Below are positions 32,373-38,355 of a stretch of DNA of 38,355 nucleotides, one piece after another (within the stretch, counting starts at the first letter, position 1; every line of letters begins with the position of its first letter). This DNA comes from an uncultured Opitutia bacterium (GTDB lineage Bacteria; Verrucomicrobiota; Verrucomicrobiia; Opitutales; Opitutaceae). Location: NCBI GenBank assembly GCA_903825285.1, contig CAIJZY010000020.1:1-38355 (forward strand). Direction: 5' to 3'. The notes under the pieces are model-generated. The model saw nothing but the letters and a program-made list of their open reading frames with translations. It did no database searches and was not told the DNA's origin. The position numbers and the translations under genes were made by a program.

Positions 32373-34745
32373 TCAATAGCGCGTGCCAAAGGAAAAATTG
32401 AATTGGTCGCCCTTCTTGCTGTCGTGGTCGCCCGTCAACGGGATGCCGAAGTCGAGGCTGAGCGGGGAACCCGCCACGAACAGCCGGATGCCGATGCCGA
32501 TGTTGTCGCAGAAGTTGACCGGGCTGAAGCTGTAGGCGCCGGAATTCACGTAGCCGGCATCGTAGAAGACGGCGAAGCGGATCGGGCTCACGATGTCCAC
32601 CGAGTACTCCGCACTGAAGAACCCGTAGGTCTTGCCGCCGATCGGCTCGCCGAGGGCGTCGCGGGGGCTGACCATGTGGTACTCAAAGCCGCGCAGGTCG
32701 GTCGGGCCGCCGAGATAGTACTTGTTGTAGTAGGCCACGTCCTTGCTGCTGCCGTAATTCTGGATGACGCCGCCGCGGGCGATCAGGCTCAGCACCTGGG
32801 TCTGCGCCTCGAAGACGGGGAAGAACTGCGAGGTCTTCAGCTCCAGGCGGTAAAACTGGTCGTTGCCGCCGAGCGGCCCGCCCGCCACCTCGGTGATCAT
32901 GTTCACGTAGTTGCCCGCGGTGGTGTTGATGATCTTGTCGCGGGTGTCGCGGAGCACCGAGAAGCCGATCTTCGAGACCGAGTTCTTGCCCTCCAGCGAG
33001 CTGATGATCGACGAGGCCGACGTGGACACGTTGCTGATGGTGATGACCTGGTAGGTGTACGACAGGCGGCCCTCCACCAATTCGAAGAGGCGCTTGCGCG
33101 CGTAGATCTCGGCGCCGGCCACCACTTCCGAGTAGTAGGTGCTGGTGTAGTCCGAGGACTGGCGGAACAGGTTGAAACCCATGGCCAGCTGGCGCTGGAA
33201 GACCCACGGCTCCTCGAAGGAGAGGATCAGGTCGCTCGAGACCGAGCCCACCTGGATGCGGAGCTTGAACTTCTGGCCGTCGCCCTGGAACAGCGAGCGG
33301 CGGTTGAAGATGTCGAAATTGGACTGGGAGACCTCGGCGAACACCGTCGCCCGCTCCAGCGTGCTGAAGCCCGCGCCGAAGGTCAGGTTGCCCGTGCGGC
33401 CTTCCTTGACCGCGATGCGCATGTTCCGGCGGCCGGGAATGTTGGTCTCCTGCGGCTGGATGCTCACGTCCTCGAAGAACCGCGTGTTCTCCAGCTTCAG
33501 CTTGCTGATCTTCATCGAGATCGTGCTGAAGACGTCGCCCGGGCCGAGCGTGAGCTCGCGCAGGATCACCGTGGCCTTGGTCTTGGTGTTGCCCTGGATG
33601 ACGATGGACTCGACGTTGTACTTGCCGCTCTCGTTGACCTCATAGACGAGGTCGATGTTGCCGGTGGTGATGTTCGACTTGCGGGTCAGGCGGACGGTCG
33701 TCTCGAGATAGCCGTCGCGGCCATAGAACTCCTCGATGCGCTCCTTGTCCTTTTCGATCTTGGACGGGACGAAGACCATGCCGCTCTTCTGCCGCAGCAC
33801 GCGCCGGAGCAGGGCCTCGGGGTGGAGCTTGCTGCCCGTGATCGAGATGTCGCCGATCCGGTAGCGCCGGCCCTCGCTCACCGCGATCGTGATCACGAGG
33901 TGGGTCGGGTTGGGATAGGAGAACGTGACCTTGTTCTGCGGAATTTCGACGTCGAGGTAGCCCTGCTCGCGGTAGTAGTCGCGGACCTTCTCCAGGTCGT
34001 CGTCAAACTGGTCGTCCTTGAAGCGGCCCGTGTCCGTCAGCCACGAGAACCAGTTCCACTTCTTCGTCTCCATCTCGCCTGCGAGGGCCTTGCTCTTGAT
34101 GTGGGCGTTGCCGGCGAACTTGATCGCGGCGATCTTCACCTTGGCGCCCTCCTTGATCTTGAAAACGACGGTGCCGAAGCTCGTGGCCCGGTCGCGCTGG
34201 ATCGTGTAGTTGACCGAGACCTGGTTGTAGCCGGTCTTCTGGTAATACTCGCGGATCTTCTCGGCGTCCTCCTTCACCTGGCGCTCGTCGAGCGCGGTGT
34301 TGGGCTTGGTCTTGACCTCTTTCTCCAGGCGGCGGGCCTTGACCTGTTTGTTGCCCTCGTACCGGACGGCGAGGACGCGGAACTTGGGGGTGACCTCCAC
34401 CACAAGGTTGAACACGGTGTCGCTCGCGGCCTCCTGCTTGACCTCGATGAACTCGAACAGGCCCGTCTTGTAGAGGGCGCGGATGTCGCGGTCCACCATG
34501 CTGCCGTCATAGTCCCCGCCCTCGCGCAGCTGCATGTTCGCCCGGACCACCTGCTCGTTCACGATGGCCGTGCCGATGAATTTGACCGTGATGGTGCCCA
34601 CCTTGTACGCGACGGGGGGCGCCTGGCCGGCGCCGGGGGCCGCATCCTGGGCTCGAACCAATCCCACACCCGCGACCAGGAGGAAAATGAATGCAAAAAG
34701 GGGGCCTGTGACCCGTTGCAACGGGTTACTGTGTAAAGTTTTCAA
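32373..34745 (-). CDS. bamA: Outer-membrane protein assembly factor BamA
   Basis: The product has up to 790 residues. It has a signal peptide (LFAFIFLLVAGVGLVRAQ), then five POTRA domains (about 45-420; e.g. VRYEGNKQVKARRLEKEV, IKFAGNAHIKSKAL, ISITGSKLHPEALLRRVLRQKSGM). A 16-strand beta-barrel follows, with the conserved YYLGGPTDLRGFEY (RGF/Y) loop and a C-terminal aromatic signal ending FSFGTRY. It inserts beta-barrel proteins into the outer membrane. No ATG precedes the signal peptide. The candidates are TTG at 34745, overlapping dnaB, or TTG at 34721; both give a plausible signal peptide. No Shine-Dalgarno sequence is visible. Confidence 0.95.
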   Translation of the reverse strand: MKTLHSNPLQRVTGPLFAFIFLLVAGVGLVRAQDAAPGAGQAPPVAYKVGTITVKFIGTAIVNEQVVRANMQLREGGDYDGSMVDRDIRALYKTGLFEFIEVKQEAASDTVFNLVVEVTPKFRVLAVRYEGNKQVKARRLEKEVKTKPNTALDERQVKEDAEKIREYYQKTGYNQVSVNYTIQRDRATSFGTVVFKIKEGAKVKIAAIKFAGNAHIKSKALAGEMETKKWNWFSWLTDTGRFKDDQFDDDLEKVRDYYREQGYLDVEIPQNKVTFSYPNPTHLVITIAVSEGRRYRIGDISITGSKLHPEALLRRVLRQKSGMVFVPSKIEKDKERIEEFYGRDGYLETTVRLTRKSNITTGNIDLVYEVNESGKYNVESIVIQGNTKTKATVILRELTLGPGDVFSTISMKISKLKLENTRFFEDVSIQPQETNIPGRRNMRIAVKEGRTGNLTFGAGFSTLERATVFAEVSQSNFDIFNRRSLFQGDGQKFKLRIQVGSVSSDLILSFEEPWVFQRQLAMGFNLFRQSSDYTSTYYSEVVAGAEIYARKRLFELVEGRLSYTYQVITISNVSTSASSIISSLEGKNSVSKIGFSVLRDTRDKIINTTAGNYVNMITEVAGGPLGGNDQFYRLELKTSQFFPVFEAQTQVLSLIARGGVIQNYGSSKDVAYYNKYYLGGPTDLRGFEYHMVSPRDALGEPIGGKTYGFFSAEYSVDIVSPIRFAVFYDAGYVNSGAYSFSPVNFCDNIGIGIRLFVAGSPLSLDFGIPLTGDHDSKKGDQFNFSFGTRY

Positions 34746-36114
34746 AGCGGGTGATATCTCGGAGGAAAGTAAGCTTTAGTTCTCCTACCGGGCCGTTTCG
34801 TTGCTTGGCAACGATTAACTCAGCCGAGTCGGTGGCAACTTGGAACTTCTCGTCAGCATCTTTGGGTCGGGCTAGCATCAAAACAACGTCTGCATCCTGC
34901 TCGATCGAACCGGATTCCCGCAAGTCCGAGAGCCGGGGCGGGCGGTTGTCCTTTTCGGACGAGCGGTTAAGTTGGCTTAATACAAGCACCGGGACATTGA
35001 GTTCCTTCGCAAGCGCTTTTAATCCGCGCGAAGCCTCCGCCACTTGCTGCTCCCGTGGCACCCGGGGGTCCGTCGGACTCAGTAGTTGCAGATAATCAAC
35101 GATAATGAAGCCCAGCTTGTGGCGGGAGTGGACCCGGCGGGCCTTGGCTCTCAGTTCCATGATCGAGAGATGGCTGGAGTCGTCGATGAAGAGCGGGGCC
35201 TTGGAAAACTCGTCGGCCGCCTTGATGAGCTCGGACTGCTCGGTGCCGTTTTTCGACAGCAGGCCGTCGCGCAGGAGCTTCATGTTCACCCGCGCCCGGG
35301 CGCACAGCATGCGGAGCGCGAGCTGGGGGGCGCTCATTTCGAGCGAGAAAATCAGGGTCGTGGTCGGTTCCCCGCGATGCGGGAGCGCCGCGGCGTCCGC
35401 GATGTTCAGCGCGAACGAGGTCTTGCCCATCGAGGGCCGCGCCGCGAGCACGATCATTTCCGCGCGCTGGAAGCCGAAGGTCAGGGTGTCGAGGTCGCGG
35501 AAGCCGGACGCCACGCCCGTCAGCTCGCCCTTCTTCATCATCATCTTCGTGATGACGTTCATCGCCTCGTGCGTCGGGTCCTTCATCGGCTTGGCCGCGT
35601 CCGAGACCCGGTCCTGCGTCACCCGGAAAATATTCTGCTCCACCTTGTCGATGAACTCCTCGAGCCCGCCCTGGTAGCCGTAGCATTCCTCCACGGCCCC
35701 GGTGGCGACCTTGATCAGCTCGCGGAGGAGGTAGAGCTCGCGGACCTTCTCGATGAAGTACTGCGCCTGGGCGGTCGTCGGGATGCGCCCGCTGATCTGG
35801 GTCAGGTAGGCAAACCCGCCGATGCTCTCGAGCTGCCGCGACGTCTTCAGCTCCTCGGCCAGGACGGCCACGTCCACCGGCGGGTTCTTCTGGTAGAGCT
35901 CGCAGAGCTTCTCGTAGATGACCCGGTTGGCCGGCGCATAGAAGGCGGCGCTGGGCAGCTTGGCCTCGAGGCAGCGCGCGATGGAATCCGAGCCGTCCAG
36001 CAGGCAGCACGACAGCAGGTATTCCTCGGCCTCGATGCTGTGGGGCGGCGTGCGGCCCACGGCCGCCGCGGGGGCCGCCGGTCGCGGGGTGGCAGGAGCG
36101 AATTCTTCAGCCAT
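34726..36114 (-). CDS. dnaB: Replicative DNA helicase DnaB
   Basis: The product has 462 residues. The N-terminal domain (PPHSIEAEEYLLSCCLLDGSD) binds primase. The RecA-like C-terminal ATPase has Walker A ARPSMGKTS (225-233), followed by TTLIFSLEMSAPQLALRMLC, a GFIIVDYLQLLSP Walker B, LKALAKELNVPVLVLSQLNRSSE and LRESGSIEQDADVVLML. It unwinds DNA at the replication fork. The 3' end overlaps the proposed bamA start by 20 bp in another frame. It follows rplI, as in the rpsF-ssb-rplI-dnaB cluster, after a hairpin. The ATG at 36114 is supported by the family N-terminus shortly downstream. Confidence 0.97.
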   Translation of the reverse strand: MAEEFAPATPRPAAPAAAVGRTPPHSIEAEEYLLSCCLLDGSDSIARCLEAKLPSAAFYAPANRVIYEKLCELYQKNPPVDVAVLAEELKTSRQLESIGGFAYLTQISGRIPTTAQAQYFIEKVRELYLLRELIKVATGAVEECYGYQGGLEEFIDKVEQNIFRVTQDRVSDAAKPMKDPTHEAMNVITKMMMKKGELTGVASGFRDLDTLTFGFQRAEMIVLAARPSMGKTSFALNIADAAALPHRGEPTTTLIFSLEMSAPQLALRMLCARARVNMKLLRDGLLSKNGTEQSELIKAADEFSKAPLFIDDSSHLSIMELRAKARRVHSRHKLGFIIVDYLQLLSPTDPRVPREQQVAEASRGLKALAKELNVPVLVLSQLNRSSEKDNRPPRLSDLRESGSIEQDADVVLMLARPKDADEKFQVATDSAELIVAKQRNGPVGELKLTFLRDITRFENFTQ

Positions 36115-36188
36115 GGGAAACAGGCGATTCAGGCGCGGCGAAGGCGGGGCGGCAACAACGGGTTTTCAACAAGATGTTCCCATAAACA

Positions 36189-36219
36189 CGAAGGCCGCGT
36201 CACGTCGACGCGGCCTTCG
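36189..36219 (-). terminator. Possible terminator downstream of rplI
   Basis: A perfect 13-bp stem CGAAGGCCGCGTC/GACGCGGCCTTCG (36189-36201 with 36207-36219) with a 5-nt loop is followed on the minus strand by TGTTTATG, a weak T-rich stretch. It lies 19 bp after the rplI stop. Confidence 0.6.
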
Positions 36220-36237
36220 GCGAAAGGAACCCCGGGA

Positions 36238-36723
36238 TTATTTCTTCTCCTCGGCGGCCGGCACGATCGGGTTTTCCGAGACCACGTCGAAGTTGAGCTC
36301 GACGGTGACCTCCGGGTGCAGCTTCACCTTCACGGTGTGCTGGCCGAGGGTCTTCACCGGCGTGTGCAGCTGGATGCGGCGCTTCTCGAGGGTGACGCCG
36401 GCGGCGGTGAGCTTGTCGTGGACGTCCGTCGCCGTGATGGCGCCGAACATCTTGCCGCCCTCGCCCGTCTTCACGGCGAACGCGAGCGCGACCTTCTCGA
36501 GCTTCTTGGCGAGATCCTGGGCGCCCGTCAGCTCATCCGCCTCGCGCACGGCGCGGCGCTTCTTCAGCGCCTCGACCTGCTTGCGGTTGGCGGTGGTCAG
36601 CGGCACGGCAATGCCGCGGGGCAGGAGATAATTGCGCGCGTAGCCGGCGCGGACTTTGACTTGGTCGCCTTCGCCGCCGAGGCCGTCGACGGGTTTGACG
36701 AGGAGGATTTCACTGTTGGCCAT
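36238..36723 (-). CDS. rplI: 50S ribosomal protein L9 (bL9)
   Basis: The product has 161 residues. It has the N-terminal rRNA-binding domain (ILLVKPVDGLGGEGDQVKVRAGYARNYLLPRGIA), a long connecting helix (about 42-80), and the C-terminal domain (GKMFGAITATDVHDKL.., IQLHTPVKTLGQHTVKVKLHPEVTV). It bridges two domains of the 50S surface. Upstream is ssb after an 80-bp gap; rpsR (S18), which usually lies between ssb and rplI, is missing here. The tail (NPIVPAAEEKK) is slightly longer than in E. coli. The ATG at 36723 is clear. Confidence 0.97.
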   Translation of the reverse strand: MANSEILLVKPVDGLGGEGDQVKVRAGYARNYLLPRGIAVPLTTANRKQVEALKKRRAVREADELTGAQDLAKKLEKVALAFAVKTGEGGKMFGAITATDVHDKLTAAGVTLEKRRIQLHTPVKTLGQHTVKVKLHPEVTVELNFDVVSENPIVPAAEEKK

Positions 36724-36803
36724 GGGAATTCAGGTTGGGTTGTTTAAAGGTGCGGGCGAGGTCGGATCAGCCCTCGGATTTCGAATTTCGTGCTGCGTGC
36801 TTT

Positions 36804-37280
36804 TCAAAACGGGACATCCTCGTCGAGGTTCTCCGGGGCGGCCGGCTTCGGGCTGCCGCTGCGGGGCGGCGGGGAGTGGCGCTCGGGCGTGGTCTGGTCG
36901 ACGCCGTCGGTCGGGGCGGAGGCCGCGCCGCCGCCCCCACCCGAACCGCGGGTGGAGAGGAACTGCACGTTGTCGAGGACGACCTTGATCTTGCTGCGCT
37001 TCTGGCCGCTGGTCTTGTCCTCCCACTGGTCGAGCTTCAGCCGGCCCTCCACCATGGCGAGGCTGCCCTTGGTGAGGTACTTCGAAACGAGCTCGCCCTG
37101 CTTGCCCCAGGCCTCGATGTCCACGAACGTCGTCTCGTCGCGCGTCGCGCCGGACTCGTCCTTGAACTGGCGGTTCACCGCGATGCCAAACTGGCAGATG
37201 GCCGTGCCCTTCGGGGTCACCCGCAGCTCGGGATCACGCGTCAGGTTGCCGATGAGGAAGACTTTGTTGAGGTAGGCCAT
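36804..37280 (-). CDS. ssb: Single-stranded DNA-binding protein
   Basis: The product has 158 residues. The OB fold (about 1-110) begins NKVFLIGNLTRDPELRVTPKGTAI and contains FVDIEAWGKQGELVSKYLTKGSLAMVEGRL. A Gly-rich and Pro/Ser-rich linker follows, then the acidic tail NLDEDVPF, the protein-interaction tip that recruits replication and repair proteins. It protects single-stranded DNA. It is 26 bp downstream of rpsF and cotranscribed with it. The ATG at 37280 has no Shine-Dalgarno sequence. Confidence 0.97.
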   Translation of the reverse strand: MAYLNKVFLIGNLTRDPELRVTPKGTAICQFGIAVNRQFKDESGATRDETTFVDIEAWGKQGELVSKYLTKGSLAMVEGRLKLDQWEDKTSGQKRSKIKVVLDNVQFLSTRGSGGGGGAASAPTDGVDQTTPERHSPPPRSGSPKPAAPENLDEDVPF

Positions 37281-37306
37281 GGGGGAGACGCAACCGTCCG
37301 GACCGT

Positions 37307-37603
37307 TCAGGCGGACTGGACGAACGTGCGGTAGACGCTGTGGTTGAGACGGAGCCGCTCCTTCAGGTGGGTCGGGCCGTCGGACGGGGCGGAGAAATTG
37401 ATGTGCACGTAGGTGCCGCCGGTGAACTTCTTGTCGGTCACGCGGACGAAATCCTTCTTGCCGATGTTTTCCACGGCGGTGACCTCGCCCTGCACGGCGG
37501 CGATCTCCTTTTTGACGCCGTCGATGATCTGATCGATGGAGTCGGCGTTGCCGCGGTTATCGAGGATGAAGGTCGCGCGATAGTTGCGTTTGGAGGATTT
37601 CAT
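37307..37603 (-). CDS. rpsF: 30S ribosomal protein S6 (bS6)
   Basis: The product has 98 residues. The first strand (RNYRATFILDNRG) and helix (IDQIIDGVKKEIAAVQGEVT), then KDFVRVTDKKFTGGTYVHINFSAP and the final LKERLRLNHSVYRTFV segment match S6. In other bacteria it binds S18 in the 30S platform; its rpsR partner gene is not in this cluster. The ATG overlaps the pth stop (ATGA), so translation is probably coupled. ssb follows after 26 bp. Confidence 0.92.
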   Translation of the reverse strand: MKSSKRNYRATFILDNRGNADSIDQIIDGVKKEIAAVQGEVTAVENIGKKDFVRVTDKKFTGGTYVHINFSAPSDGPTHLKERLRLNHSVYRTFVQSA

Positions 37604-38184
37604 TTTGGGTCTCTGCGATTAAGCTGGTTCATGGCGGCCTCGGCGCCGCGGGAGAGCAGCAGGTCGAGGCCAGTAAGGTAGTGATCGAGGTTCTGAGTGA
37701 CGAGAGTGTGTTGTGCGGGAGTGAATTTTCCGAGGACGAAGTCCTTGAGGTCCATCTGCGCCGGCTCCTTGGGGCCGATGCCCAGGCGATAGCGGACAAA
37801 GCCGTCGCCCAGGTGCTCGAGCAGGCTGGCCACGCCGTTGTGTCCGCCGGCGCTGCCGGTGACGGAGATCTTGACGAGGCCGAGGTCGATCGTGAGGTCG
37901 TCGTAGACCGCGATCACCGACTCCAGCGGCACCTTGTAGTACCGCGCCAGCGCGCCGACCGCGCTGCCGCTGCCGTTCATGAACGTCAGGGGCTTGGCGA
38001 AGTAGCACGTGCGGCCCGGCGCGGCATCCCAGCGGGCGACCTCCGCCTCAAACTGCGGCGACGTTTTCCACGTCAGGCCGCGCTTGCGGGCAAAGGCCTC
38101 GACTACGATCCACCCGAGGTTGTGACGGGTGGCTTCGTATTCGCGGCCCGGGTTGCCGAGCCCGGCAACGAGCGTGATGGACAT
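37600..38184 (-). CDS. pth: Peptidyl-tRNA hydrolase
   Basis: This 194-residue enzyme recycles tRNA from drop-off peptidyl-tRNA. The sequence begins LVAGLGNPGREYEATRHNLGW, with the catalytic His in RHNLG. It also has KPLTFMNGSGSAV, AVYDDLTIDLG, GGHNGVASLLEHLG and YRLGIGPK, all family motifs. It precedes rpsF by a 4-nt overlap and follows the probable rplY gene, an order common in bacteria. The start is an ATG at 38184. Confidence 0.97.
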   Translation of the reverse strand: MSITLVAGLGNPGREYEATRHNLGWIVVEAFARKRGLTWKTSPQFEAEVARWDAAPGRTCYFAKPLTFMNGSGSAVGALARYYKVPLESVIAVYDDLTIDLGLVKISVTGSAGGHNGVASLLEHLGDGFVRYRLGIGPKEPAQMDLKDFVLGKFTPAQHTLVTQNLDHYLTGLDLLLSRGAEAAMNQLNRRDPK

Positions 38185-38243
38185 GACTCAAAGAACAATC
38201 GTCACCACCCGCCGTGGTCAAGCGGCGGGCGGGACGGGAAAGC

Positions 38244-38355
38244 TTACTTCTTGGCGGGAGCCGCCGGCTTGGCGGCGGCACCGGCCGCGGGCTTCGCGCC
38301 GGCGGCGGGGGCGGCACCAGCCGCGGGCTTGGCGCCGGCGGCGGGAGCGGCGGAG
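38244..38355 (-). CDS. C-terminal tail of a probable 50S ribosomal protein L25/CTC (partial)
   Basis: Only the last 37 residues are present, ending in APAKK. The tail is almost entirely Ala, Pro, Gly and Lys, with two copies of a 12-residue unit (AAPAAGAKPAAG, a 36-bp DNA repeat). Such basic Ala/Pro/Lys tails occur at the end of L25/CTC proteins, and rplY commonly lies just before pth. The identification therefore rests on position and composition only. The gene body is outside the window. Confidence 0.5.
   Translation of the reverse strand, partial: SAAPAAGAKPAAGAAPAAGAKPAAGAAAKPAAPAKK

Noticed and set aside
32403-34736. 777-codon plus-strand open frame opposite bamA
   Set aside because: It is antisense to an unambiguous bamA; the composition is typical of a GC-rich shadow frame.

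Overview
This window looks like a chromosomal segment from a high-GC Gram-negative bacterium, most likely a verrucomicrobial relative of Opitutus (family Opitutaceae). That placement is inference. It rests on a Minf_1886-type gene, the GC-rich codon use, an outer-membrane biogenesis set (bamA, skp, lpxD, an ExbB/ExbD/TonB operon), and core gene orders such as tlyA-nadK, pheS-pheT, gatC-gatA-gatB and pth-rpsF-ssb-rplI-dnaB. Nearly all of it is housekeeping sequence. There is no prophage, integrase, CRISPR array or classical IS transposase.

Layout: 1-3265 holds the start of a sugar-type periplasmic binding protein, an SGNH hydrolase, tlyA, nadK and a small EF-hand protein. 3311-8646 holds an HDOD/DUF3445-type haem demethylase candidate coupled to a two-half M16 peptidase, a Minf_1886 protein, a divergent Fur-like regulator and a Tat-exported superoxide dismutase. 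8684-16826 is a minus-strand translation block (rpmI, rplT, pheS, pheT, gatC, gatA, gatB). 16923-19136 has gamma-glutamyltransferase and three tRNAs (Lys, Thr, Gln). 19475-24329 is a seven-gene TonB-type operon ending at a terminator, followed by tRNA-Pro, a lipoprotein and an unknown membrane protein. 26342-31509 carries an HTH/metallo-beta-lactamase-fold protein, pyrE, an HtrA protease, prs and lpxD. 31640-38355 carries skp, bamA, dnaB, rplI, ssb, rpsF, pth and the tail of a probable rplY.

The most unusual content lies between these genes. Three intergenic spaces (tlyA/nadK, gatA/gatB, pheS/pheT) are filled almost exactly by elements with inverted arms. Each arm is a short tandem array of an imperfect 7-bp unit, GTAGCGN. 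The pheS/pheT copy encloses a complete four-helix-bundle protein of the S23/IVP family (the family encoded by intervening sequences in some 23S rRNA genes). Its ATG overlaps the inner end of one arm and its stop lies next to the other arm. The other two copies have no gene and look like non-autonomous relatives. A fourth inverted pair with a different 7-bp unit lies between pyrE and htrA. A separate perfect 25-bp inverted repeat at 25455-25520 has the architecture and core sequence of Pseudomonas REP/REPIN elements.

The TonB-type operon encodes a proton channel subunit, two ExbD paralogues with identical membrane segments but diverged periplasmic parts, a TonB protein, a secreted TPR protein and two membrane-anchored coiled-coil proteins. 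It probably forms one energised envelope machine whose cargo is unknown. Almost no gene in the window has a recognisable Shine-Dalgarno sequence; starts are typically preceded by C-rich sequence.
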